From: Trichoderma breve
Taxonomy: Eukaryota; Ascomycota; Sordariomycetes; Hypocreales; Hypocreaceae
Direction of reading: 5' to 3'
Length of the DNA stretch: 64,000 nt
Assembly (NCBI RefSeq): GCF_028502605.1
Contig: NC_079234.1
Coordinates: forward strand, 2,046,001 to 2,110,000
Of the stretch, positions 23,457-33,323 are shown piece after piece. A program made the position numbers and the translations under genes. The notes beneath the pieces were generated by a model. The model was given only the letters and a program-made list of their open reading frames with translations. It was not told the origin of the DNA and did not search any database. Position 1 is the stretch's first letter; each line of letters begins with the position of its first letter.

Positions 23457-23962
23457 ATTTCCAACTTGGATGCTGTCCGTGGACTGCACCTGGCGGCTTT
23501 CAGTCACGATATGTGGATGGGAAAGGCCGGTTACAACTAACTGAGTCGTTTCGTGGATGGCATCAAAGGCACATGTTTGTAGGAATCAACGCAGACATTT
23601 TGGTCCGGGCCATTAATACATGTAACTACATGCAACTTTGAATGCCGTACCATCATATATGCCAAGGCTACATGTAGTCGGTCGATACAGTTCCGAATGC
23701 CGCCTCTTGCGGCCCCTGAATAGTAATCACTGTCGACCGTTGTGATCGATTAGTAAACACAAAGTATTTCCCTGTCAGCGGTGTTCCTACGTCCAGGTGG
23801 CACTCTTTTGATTGCGTACAACAGAATGTGGCTTGTTTCCCGTCTTGCGGTGATTTGAAGAAGCTTCTCGCCCGTTGCTCCGCAAATCCATACTCTCTCT
23901 CGCCATACACATCTTGCAATGCTCGCCTCGTCCCTAGATAACCAGGCAACGGGACGACAAGT
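23457..23962. promoter_or_regulatory. Divergent promoter, atypical SDR / bZIP
   Basis: 506 bp between head-to-head starts. It contains two exact TACATGTA octamers (23617-23624 and 23669-23676), 45 bases apart, plus a related TACATGCA. These are candidate operator sites for one of the cluster regulators. That role is inference only. Confidence 0.45.
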
Positions 23963-25334
23963 ATGATGGATATGCCTGTAGTACATGCAAATTTGCCTGA
24001 TGGGCCTATTAGGAGAGCACGTCGTGGCCAGGGGCTGAACCGTGAGGGTCCAAAAGACGCAGCTGAGTCGCTTCGGGTATGTTCTTCGGGGTCAACACGT
24101 CAAGAGTCCGTCTCACCCGAATATTTGCACATGGCAGACTCGCCGCGAGAAGAATCGCAAGGCCCAAATCTCGTTACGGCAGCGCAAGCGGGTGGCCCAA
24201 CAAGCCATCGAGACCCGTGTCGTAAGAACAGAGGAGACGGTGGCAAAGATGGCCGGCGGCATCATAGAACTGGCCGATCAGCTGCTGCAGTCCAAGGCGG
24301 CGAAGCTCGATTCTGACCTGATGCAGACGCTCAGGACATGCCTACGGCGCAACCTCACCTTGGTCAGTATACCAGAGGTCAGTATACCGGAGCAGGTAGA
24401 GTCCGATCGAGCACCGGCAGGACTAGGAGACAGCAATCCACCGGACAAACTGCTTGCCATTACGGGTCCAGATCCAGACATCCAGGCTACATGTAATCCG
24501 CCACCACCAAGCAACCATGGTGTAGGGGAACAGGAACACAACTACAACCCACCCGTGCAAAACGTCCTGGGCAATGGCTGGATGGGCCATTTTCCGCTGC
24601 CGAATGGCGGTGCCTCTGTCGAGGGGACCAGGCAAATCTCTCAGCCGGACTCTCTGAGTATCAACATCATCCACTTCGCCATGCGACGGGCGTACTTTGC
24701 TCTTGTCGCGGCAGGTAGCCCTGCCCACAGCCTGGCTCTGTGGGCCTTCAAGTCCAGCCTCCAGCAGCGCTCTCGCGAGGAGGTGCTATTGAATCTTCGC
24801 TGGGTTCTTGGCCCAGGCCATGCCACGCTCCATCAACTGGCCAAACGTCCGCTCCAAGCCCTTGATGCCCCGAAAAACGTCCCCACGCTCCACCCTCTGG
24901 TCGATGATGCAGCGATGCAATCCTTCAAGGACTTGTACCCTCAGGAGACGGAGCCGTTCCTGAGTGCCCAAGATGTCCAGGAGCTCCTAGTGTACAATGG
25001 GCTTCGCTACATCGACAACGACGTCCTGGAGCTATTCATCCAGATAGATGCTGATGGACGATGGGTCATGCCCTTTCCAGAGGCTCGTCCCATCCGGCAG
25101 CCTTCGGATTTCCTCAACCCGGATGTCTTTTTCCCGTCCTCGAGGGCCACCACCCGCTCCCAAGGCGGAGTTGGGTCCCGCTCTCCCAGGATGACACACA
25201 TCTACATCTCCCAGTCAACATTTCTGTACCATCTATCCAGCTTTACCGTATGCCTGGCTCACGGACCAGCATTTGTGAGGGCTTGTGTACAGCAGGTGAT
25301 CAAGGCTTCTCTGATTGACCTTGAAGTGGGCTAG
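23963..25334 (+). CDS. bZIP-type transcription factor
   Basis: Exons 23963-24076 and 24138-25334 (donor GTATGT, acceptor GGCAG) give 436 aa. The junction creates LR/TRREKNRKAQISLRQRKR. This fits a bZIP basic region: Asn-x7-Arg is present, as in fungal RREKNRxAQxxxRxRxx proteins. The following helix (about 55-90) is a plausible but weak zipper, with few clear leucine heptads. The middle is Pro/Gln-rich, and the C-terminal half has an uncharacterised helical domain (about 210-340). The predicted C-terminus after residue 380 looks unlike a folded domain, so a further intron or different end is possible. It shares a promoter region with the atypical SDR and precedes the DHA2 transporter on the same strand. 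Confidence 0.75.
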
Positions 25335-25888
25335 AATCCTGAGGACGACGCCGGACTTGGTATATGAAATTTCCCCCTGGTTTCAGAGGGACAGCGAGAG
25401 AATAGCCTGCTTAGAGGAACACAGTCACCAGCTTGTACTAATCTCTCGTCTCGTGCAGGTGGAATTAGTAGTCAGCGCGGAACGGACATTGCGTGCGGTG
25501 TCTCCTCGACGGTCCGTTTCGTGACGCCTCCACCCCGACGGGAGGCGTTGAATACAGGTAAGCTTTCTCTTCCAAAGGACGGTATCTCAAGACACATGCA
25601 GTCTTGACAAATTCGGTTCCAGTACACCTTGAGGTACGGGGTTCGGGACGGAATTCGCCAACAATGGGCGACATTGTAGCAATCGTTGAAGTATTTTGGA
25701 ACGCCTGCGGTCTCCTGGTCGGAGAGTTTTGCGCAACTCACAATGTATCTACATGTTAGGGGGTTTGGTGCCAACGCATAAGTATGTAGCCTGCTTTTGT
25801 TTTCCGTTCGACTCTCTTCTTCACACTAGCTCAGCATGTCAACTTTTGCACCCAATCATACGCATATCCCGAGTGAGCAACAGCTACG
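25335..25888. other. Intergenic, promoter of the MFS gene
   Basis: 0.55 kb between two plus-strand genes. No gene seen. An upstream ATG at 25836 opens an alternative frame of 84 codons overlapping the transporter start, so it could act as an upstream ORF. Confidence 0.5.
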
Positions 25889-27983
25889 ATGGAAAAGTCG
25901 GCAGAGGCCGGTGTTGAGTCCCCCCAGATATCTTGTCCGTCGGACCAGCAACTTACTACAGATGGTGTCAACCCGGCCACAGAAAAGTCCACGGAGGCGC
26001 ACCAGTCAGAAGCAGAGGAAGATTCACACTGGATCACAGGGAGAAAGGTATGTAGCTCAAGTCCTAGACTATTCCGCCATTGCACGGTAGGTCAAGGATT
26101 CCTGATTAGGTATATGTACTGAAACTCTCGTTGCCCAGCTGCTTGCCATCATGGTCTGTATAACCGCCGTGTTGTTCCTCGTGTTCCTGGACACTGCCAT
26201 CATTTCCACTGCCATCCCCAAAATCACGGACGAGTTTCATTCCCTCCACGGTTTGTGATCCCCCCCCCCCCCCCCCCCCCCCCCCCTGAGACCCTATTTT
26301 CCTCCCACTCGAGTGCCGGACCACATGTGGCTGAGAGTCATTCTGACCATGTCGATTTTCCATAGATGTGGGATGGTATGGGTCAGGCTTCCAACTGCCC
26401 TCAGCGGCAATACAGCCCCTGACTGGAAAAATATACTCGAAATTCAGGAACAAGTGGACCTTCTTAAGCTTCTTCCTCCTCTTCGAGATTGGATCTGTAA
26501 TTTGCGGGGCGGCCACGTCCTCTACGATGCTCGTATGTAACATACTTCACTTTCCCATACGTTTCTTGGACAGAGAGCTAACCTACAAGCCCAGATTGTC
26601 GGACGAGCGGTGGCAGGGATGGGAAGCGCTGGTACGTCTTGATCTCGACCACAGTGACCTGTTTACTCGTCCAAGACAAACTTATTAACAGTATACATGT
26701 ACCATAAAGGCCTATTGACCGGGGGGTTAATCATCATCTCCGCCTGCGTCCCGTTGCACCGTCGGCCGGTCCTAGTTGGTGTGATGCTGGGCGTCTCACA
26801 GCTGGGCATCGTCTCGGGGCCCTTGATAGGAGGCGCTCTGACCGAGTACACAACCTGGCGGTGGTGCTTCTACATCAATGTCCCCATCGGCGCGGTGGTC
26901 GTCTTGTTCATGATATTCGTCGTCATCCCCGACGGCAGCGTCAAGGCCGGGCCTCTGACTGTCCTGCGCTCTATCCATCGCGAGCTGGATCTCGTCGGGT
27001 TTGCCCTGTTGGCCCCGGCCGTCATTCAGCTCCTCCTGGCGCTGCAGTACGGCGGCAACCAGTTCAGCTGGAACTCGTCCCAAGTCATTGGGCTCTTCTG
27101 CGGTGCCGGCGCCACCGGCCTCGTCTTTTGCGCCTGGCTGCTGCACCGCGGCGACGAAGCCCTCATACCACCGTCGCTGGCGGGCACATCTGCCGTCTGG
27201 TCAGCCTCCCTGACCCAGACGTCCTTGTTCACGACCGTCTTCTTGGCAGCTTACTTCATTCCCATATACTTTCAGACCGTCAAGGGCGCGAGCCCTCTGC
27301 TGTCGGGGGTCTACATGCTGCCCGCCATCTTCGCGCAACTCTTGGGAGCCGTCTTGTCAGGGGCAATGGTCCAGAGGACGGGCTACGTTATTCCCTATGC
27401 GCTCGCCGCTTCTGCGCTCACGGCTATCGGCAATGGCCTGCTCGCCCTCTATTCGCCTTCCACGTCCGTTGGCAAGTGGGTTGGCTACCAGCTGATTGCC
27501 GGTCTAGGACGCGGTCTTGGATTGCAGATGGTATGGTTTCAAGTCCCCCCAACAAGTTTGCAACAGCTATATAACTCATACTTTGACTCTCCTTTCTAGA
27601 GCTTGCTTGCCGTCCAGACGGCTCTCCAACAGTCTCTCGTTCCGGTTGCAACCTCGCTTGTCATCTTCGTACAGACTCTTGGCACGGCCGTCTTCCTGGC
27701 CGTCTCCAACACTCTTTTCGACCAGAGTCTTGTCAGCGAGCTGTCCGTGAACGCACCCAATGTCGACCCCACCCAAGTGATCGCTGCCGGAGCCACCGGG
27801 TTTCGAGGCCATGTGAACGTCGAGGACATCCCCGGCATCTTGTTGTCTTACTCGAACAGCATCGACCGTGTTTTTTATATCGCCGCTGCGCTTGGGGCTG
27901 TCGCATTCGTGACATCTAATTTCCTAGGGTGGATTGATTTGCGATCAAAGAAACCGGTTGCGGCGGGAACAGTGGAGGCGTGA
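25889..27983 (+). CDS. MFS transporter, DHA2 (14-TM) drug/toxin efflux family
   Basis: Plasma-membrane proton antiporter expected to export drugs or metabolites. Exons 25889-26047, 26139-26250, 26366-26532, 26595-26631, 26710-27530 and 27600-27983 give 559 aa. The N-terminal about 50 residues are hydrophilic. TM1 starts [19 protein letters not shown], followed by the [11 protein letters not shown]...GKIYSKF loop (motif A region) and [16 protein letters not shown]. Motif C is [22 protein letters not shown], the antiporter signature. The exon 5 start was placed at 26710 so that GSAG/LLTGG is continuous; the acceptor AAAG is weak. Intron 2 contains a run of 27 C residues. The C-terminal [20 protein letters not shown] is the usual last TM. 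Position beside two regulators fits an efflux pump controlled locally. Confidence 0.9.
26260..26286 (+). repeat. Poly(C) tract of 27 bases inside an MFS intron
   Basis: An unbroken run of 27 cytosines, ten bases after the donor of intron 2. Homopolymers of this length are rare and prone to length error in assemblies. It lies outside coding sequence, so the protein model is not affected. Confidence 0.95.
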
Positions 27984-29027
27984 GAGAGGCGTATTTACAT
28001 GTAGATTCAGGGGCGTCGGGATGGTTCATGTATTTGTGTATACACAGATTTCTGGTTATATTTCTCCAAACAAGGGGACGTTTTTTTGTTTTTGACGCTA
28101 TAGATTGTAATTACCTGTTAGTAACATCAAGTTAACTCTAGAAGAGCTATTGCGGATAGGGAACGAAGGTGGTAGTATCCTTGAATGGTTTCACTTGATC
28201 TTGACGATGCTGGGTGAGACCTTGAGTTTGACGGTAGTCAGCTCTACAAAACTTCACATTCCAGGATAATCTTTATTTAAGCAATAGGTGTTGATCTCTT
28301 ACTAAAAAATAATACATCTATTTTACCTCCCCCGCGTGCCCGCGGTCTGCATAAGTCGCTTCGGTGGCAAGACACTCTCAACTCTTACTTTAACGACATC
28401 AGAAGGCTTTATGTTGTATTATATACTGCGCCCGGTGGGCTTTTAAATTAATCATGTCGACTTCTAAGTAAAGGCGTTTAACGTAACATATCCGAATGTG
28501 AAATTAGCAGGGGGAAGCCAGGGGGATTTAACTACTGCTTGAAAGACTGAGAGAATGGCTCTCAGGATGCCTTCCAAAGAGCCAACAGCAAGACATTCTC
28601 TCAAAACTAAAGCGTGCTTCCGGAATGTTACATCCAACAGCATCCGAGCTCGGTCCCGATGGTACCCAACAGCGTATCCATACTAACTACTTATCGAAAG
28701 ACACCTCTCTTTTCTTCGTCTTTTTAACGCGCCGGTAGCTAGCAGATAAAGGTAGGCAAAGAACTAATTTTGGTTTAGCAACCAATCCAAGAGAACAAAC
28801 TACAACGCTAGAACAACACAAACACCTGAGCTACAATATATAGTTGCATATATAGATTATACTACACGTAACTCTTTTATAGTAAAAACTGCAAAATAAC
28901 AATATATTCAAAGATAATAGCCATTGCCTAGTAAAGCTCACTTGATCTTCTGCTTTATACGCCAAAGCCGTTTCTGTCAAACTGACCGTGAGTAGTCATC
29001 CAAATACGCGTAACAATCAAGGTCTAA
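27984..29027. other. Intergenic, AT-rich, no gene seen
   Basis: About 1 kb between the 3' ends of the transporter (+) and the C2H2 gene (-). AT-rich with no ORF of note. An exact TACATGTA lies at 27996-28003, just past the transporter stop. The minus-strand gene might extend into this stretch by one more exon (see its entry). Confidence 0.55.
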
Positions 29028-30714
29028 CTAACCGGAGTCGTTTCTTGCCCATGGGAGAGATCTCAGAGAAAAGGAGTGCATGTGTTCCGCAATGTGATCG
29101 ATTAATTCTTTAGAATCCACTTGCCCTTCCTGGTCACATAAGGGACATTGAGTCATCTCAAAAGATGCCGGTCTAGTAGAAGCATCAACCAGCGTACAAT
29201 ACAGGTCTTCCGAGATACTATCGCCATGACTTTGCTTTGTATGTTTGAGAAATTCATCTAATGAGGTAAACAATGGAAACCTTTCAGTAGCACTCCGGCA
29301 TGGTAAGCACTCCCAGCGCGGTGGATGATCGTTTTGCACATGGGTCATCCAATCACTTCGGTCAACGTACAGACGGTCAGGGCAGGGACAGTCTACAATG
29401 ATGCACGTATACGGGCGTAAATCTCCCGTTAAATGCTTCCTATTGTTTAAGATCAGTATTGGAGTTCTGCGTGCGCGAGGCATGACGATTGCTTCTGTAG
29501 ACTTACTCCCAATGTACTCCCTGATGAAACATGCTGGGAAGTACCTGATAACAGCAAGGACATTGAAAGTGCTCCACGCCGTCTTTTAGCGGAGGTGGAC
29601 GAGGATACTCGATTTTCGCGGTTGTCAGTGTGACTTTGGTCTTTGCTAATTGGGACGACGCTGGCTTCCGTTGAAAATCTGCTGGAGTGATTGGTTCAAA
29701 AGAGGAAGCGGACTTCGCAGTCAAGATTGTTGAACTCTGATCTGTTTTGTCTTGTGTACTTTGAGAACCAAGCACTTCCCTTTGTCTACTGACTGCATCA
29801 ACTGCGAGCTTCTTAGAATGTATCTCGGCGTATTGAAACCGGTTTCGTCGCCGAAGATTGGATAAAATCAGTCTTTCTTGGATAGGAGTAAGAAGTGCTG
29901 GATCTATATCGTAACTTTGTGGTCCGTCTTGACTTCCACGACCCAAGACAACAACTAGCAAGTGTTTGTAAAGGTCTTCATGGTCTTCTCTTTTGAACAG
30001 CCGATCTGCTTTTTGGTTTCGAGAGGCACTGCCGGCACTGTCGGATTTGAGAATTACTACAGCCAATCTTGATAACTGTTTGAGTATTTGCTCCACTTCT
30101 TCCTTAGAGGACTGTAGTGGAGAAGTATTCACCAAAGGATCATCCGATTCAGTTTCCGATTCAGAATCTGTTGAAGGTGGTGTTGACCATGGCGAGAACC
30201 CTCTTGGGGGCGATTGGGGTATTCCTGACTGTCCATCTTGCGTGCTTTCCTCATGAAAGTCGTCGGCGGGAATATCTTGGCCAGATGCTAAAAAAAAACT
30301 TCAGCGCTGGTTCTTATCACTTCGTAATCTGTCCAAAATTATGTGACGGAACTCACCAAGTGCTTTGCAGTTGTCAATTAGACCCTTCAGGAGGATAAGA
30401 AAGTTTTTAATCAGATCTCTAGTAAATAAATCCACAGAGAGCCTCTCATCCAGAGAGTCCTTGCCAGCAAAGACGCCGAGACCCGCGGCCCATAATCTGA
30501 AATTTGCCAGGCTATTCTCAGCCCATTCGTACTCCATTAAGGTCTGGACTTGGATACAAGCCTGTAAACTCTGACGGCATTCATCAGCAAGCTCAGATAT
30601 GGAGTTTTCTGTAGATAGAGCGCCCTGTGAGGCTTGTGGCTCATCAGCCGCCGAGTCCGAATCCCCGTCAGTCAGAGGCCGGCACTGTCTTCGTGAATCA
30701 TTAGGAGAGTCCAT
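29028..30714 (-). CDS. AcuF-like C2H2 zinc-finger protein (intact paralog)
   Basis: Exons 30714-30357, 30287-29507 and 29439-29028 encode 516 aa. The N-terminal helical domain (about 30-115: ELADECRQSLQACIQ, FRLWAAGLGVFAG, SLDERL) is a common fungal module. It is followed by a variable Ser/Pro-rich linker, an LRRRNRF helix and a C-terminal block of Cys/His fingers: FQCPCCYQVLP, YTCIIVDCPCPDRLY, RWECLPCRS and MTQCPLCDQEG, with ELIDHIAEHMHSFSLRSLPW after the last. This is the AcuF-like C2H2 arrangement. The donor GTAAGT at 29506 was chosen because it joins GVHWE to KHLTGDLRPYTC, the family's continuous strand. A GTTAGT near the stop could splice to a short extra exon. Function unknown; nucleic-acid or protein binding is inferred. 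Head to head with a decayed paralog. Confidence 0.82.
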
Positions 30715-31100
30715 CGTCCCAAAATGTTGAAGAACATCTATGGATGGTAGATGCCATGTACAACAGCAGCACAGTAACCTTATTAATCCCCTCTTAAAAC
30801 GCCCGAGGTAGGCTGCTGCATTTCTTTGATGTACTGTTTGCTGTATTTCTTTGATCACATGTTTGCCGTGTTTCTTTGATCAAAGTTATATCATGTTTCT
30901 TTGATCAAAGGGACTGTTATATTTCCTTAATGAGAGGACTGTCGTGTTCCTTTGATGCAAAGACCCCTTACACAAACCAGCGCTTGTGTACGCAACCTCA
31001 ATCAACTTAACTGCTTTAACCTGCTTAACCTGCTGCGATTTTGTGACTCAGATTTGCTGTGGGCTCGGGAAGTAGAGGAAGTCCGTGACCAAAGCCCAAA
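30715..31100. promoter_or_regulatory. Shared divergent promoter of the AcuF-like pair
   Basis: 386 bp between the ATG of the intact paralog (30714, minus) and that of the decayed paralog (31101, plus). The central part is the 25-bp repeat array listed separately. The plus-strand side has CTGCTTAACC-type near-repeats around 31010-31035. Confidence 0.6.
30821..30963. repeat. Six tandem 25-bp direct repeats with a TTTGATCAAA palindrome
   Basis: Units start at 30821, 30846, 30871, 30896, 30922 and 30947 (spacing 25, 25, 25, 26, 25). Each opens with TTTCTTTGAT or a close variant (TTTCCTTAAT, TTCCTTTGAT); the rest of the unit varies. In units 3 and 4 the sequence is the perfect 12-bp palindrome CTTTGATCAAAG (30874-30885 and 30899-30910). 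The array lies about 110-140 bases from both flanking start codons. Confidence 0.85.
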
Positions 31101-32601
31101 ATGGACAAGGATGATTCCGAAAGCTCGATAGAGTCACATATTGACAGCGCGAGCTCTGGGGTCCTCGAATCTGCAGAAACAAGTGTGCAGCCTCCGCCTC
31201 TAGAACCTATCGAGGAGCAGCAAGTAGAAGTTGTCTCTTACAACTCGCGCAAAGAGTCGACAGAAACCCTCTCAACCTCGTCCATTATAGAGCTATGTCA
31301 ACAATGCACGTCGGCTTTCGAAACCTGTACGCACCATGAAAGCCTAATAAAGCTGAAGCGCGAGTGGGCGGGGGAACGCTTCTTCGACTTCAATATCTAT
31401 ATTAACTGCATCGGCGTCCGGTCCCCATCCAGGGCATTTCTTGATTATCGCCTCGACTCTGGGCAATCTACTCGGCTCCTGCTCTCGAATATTCTGACCA
31501 TGCTCAAGAAGTTCCTTGCCGAGTGCATCAGCTGTGCAGAGGCACAGTCCGGCATCGATGCAGCCACCAAGAAGGTGGATACGTCGATCAAATGTTTGTC
31601 CCAAATAATGGAAGCCATTATTCGACCCGGCATACGATCACGCCTTCCGCAGGGCGACTGTAAGTTTAGGCCTGAAGAACACGAAGAGCTGAGGGCTTTT
31701 TTGGGCATCATGTGTTTGCGACAACACACCAAGAATGAGTTTGGCGTTGAAGCCCGATACGACGTATCCACGCTAGATGCACTGTCAACCGAGGAGTGCA
31801 TAAAAATATCCCAGGAGCTCAAGCTGTCTAAGGTTCAACAACGGCTTATAGAAGTGAACTTGCGCAGAAGAAACCGCTTCTTACAGGCACAGAGCGCGAT
31901 CAACAGGACAACGTTGACGACCCTATCAAGGCATCCACAACGCAAGGTAACTCATGGTTTCAGGAAGCTGAGAAGAAGGCTTCGCAACCTGCCATTGTGG
32001 CACTCACTGCACTCAGGCCCGCAGATCGATATCCCAGAGCACCAAAGTTGCCCCAAGGTGCAACAGCGTTCAAGCGCCCGTGCTGCTGCGAAACTCTACC
32101 GGCCGAGTTTGCTAATGACGACAAGCTGTGGAGGTACTACTCTCAAGTCTCATGATGAATAGTAGATGAAATAGAATTGACCTTCAAAATAGGGAGCACA
32201 TCTTCGAAGATATTTCCCCTTATACATGTATTCTCCCAGACTGCCCGACACCATTCGACACTTACACCACGATCCCCGATTGGGAAACCCATTTTAAGAC
32301 AACGCATCGGTGATGTTATGTTTGCAAAGAGTGTAAGAACCATAGCACCGCCTTCCCAGGCTTGGCGGCTTTGGCAGCGCACATACGAGCACAACATGCC
32401 GAGTCTGCATCCCCAGATTCTGCCGAGACTCTCTTGCTTGAGTCACTCGAGTCACCAGGCAAAACTATAGGCACAAGCCAATGCCCCCTTTGTGATTTAA
32501 CCGGTCTCGCCCATTCGCAAGAGTTCATCCAGCATGTTCTTGGTTGCATCCACGATTTTTCGCTGTACTCGCTACCCTGGGACCGGCTATGCCAAGATTG
32601 A
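31101..32601 (+). pseudogene. Decayed AcuF-like C2H2 paralog (frameshift plus stop)
   Basis: A degenerate copy of the neighbouring gene. Frame 1 from ATG 31101 encodes the N-terminal domain (IIELCQQCTSAFETC, AFLDYRLDSGQ) and the LRRRNRF helix. Near 31890-31945 the homologous reading moves to another frame. That frame contains YPRAPKLPQGATAFKRPCC, aligning without gaps to YPRPPPLKDGVEHFQCPCC of the paralog, so a coding shift fits better than an intron. An intron at 32134-32190 joins LWR to EHIFEDISPYTC. At 32311-32313 TGA stands where the paralog has Trp in RWECLPC. The frame then continues through CPLCDLTG and the SLYSLPW ending to 32601. One finger Cys is Arg. A short N-terminal protein could still be made. 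Confidence 0.72.
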
Positions 32602-33323
32602 GTGTCTAAGCGTGTCTTGAAACGTTTCGTCTATTCTTCATCCCCTCTATAACAAGCGATCATAGGCCGAAAGAAAGTATCCGAAGCAAAAATAATGCAC
32701 GGGCAGCTCTAACGCCGCAGATTGTGGCTTTTTAGGGGGACGAGATGCCTCCTCATTTAGCCCTAGAAGAACTGCAATGTCGTATTAGCTTTCAAATCAA
32801 TAAAGGTGGATGATATTTATCAGATTTTGAAATGGCTCTCATCAAGTTCCCATAAGCACATTGCAGGCGATGATTGGAAAGATGAAGAGACCTTGAAGTG
32901 CCATTTGTGTGAAATTCGAGAGGAGCGTGAATCAACTAAGAGTATTGGATGAAGTTAAAGAGAAGAATACAAGAGGAGGAAAGACCCTAGGGAGCTTTAT
33001 CTTATCGTCGCCTCTAGCCAACTCAGGTGTAGTTTCCAGCTATGCTCAGGCAGCTATAGTGCTGTAGTAGCTGTAACCGCTAGCCCTGAGCTTTAGCACC
33101 TGGGAAGAGACACTCGGCGGCGCATTCGGGAGAAAAAAAAGCTCCGGTTTTCTCTGAGCCAACGACAAGCCTCGAATTATTCATTCACCTTCAACTTCAT
33201 TTTCCCAACTCATTGCACTGCACTGCAGTTTGCCTTGATCAGCTACTTCATTGCTTCTTCACTCACTCATCCACTGTTGAATGAAACAATAAAAATTGCA
33301 ATTGAACTTTGGCCGACGCCGCA
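32602..33323. other. Intergenic, no gene seen
   Basis: 0.7 kb; no ORF with features. Its right part is the promoter and 5' UTR of the NDUFAF7 gene. Confidence 0.6.

Noticed and set aside
25836..26090. Start of the MFS transporter at the ATG at 25836
   Set aside because: That frame does not connect to the transporter exons; the ATG at 25889 splices in frame at 26047. The upstream ATG is at most a leader ORF.
30821..30963. CRISPR-like array
   Set aside because: The units are contiguous and partly degenerate with no distinct repeat/spacer pattern, and the host is a eukaryote.
31947..32047. A GT-AG intron that would explain the frame change in the decayed paralog
   Set aside because: It would remove YPRAPKL, which aligns without gaps to the intact paralog, and its acceptor AAAG is weak. 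A frameshift is simpler. A 17-nt intron at 31947-31963 is too short.
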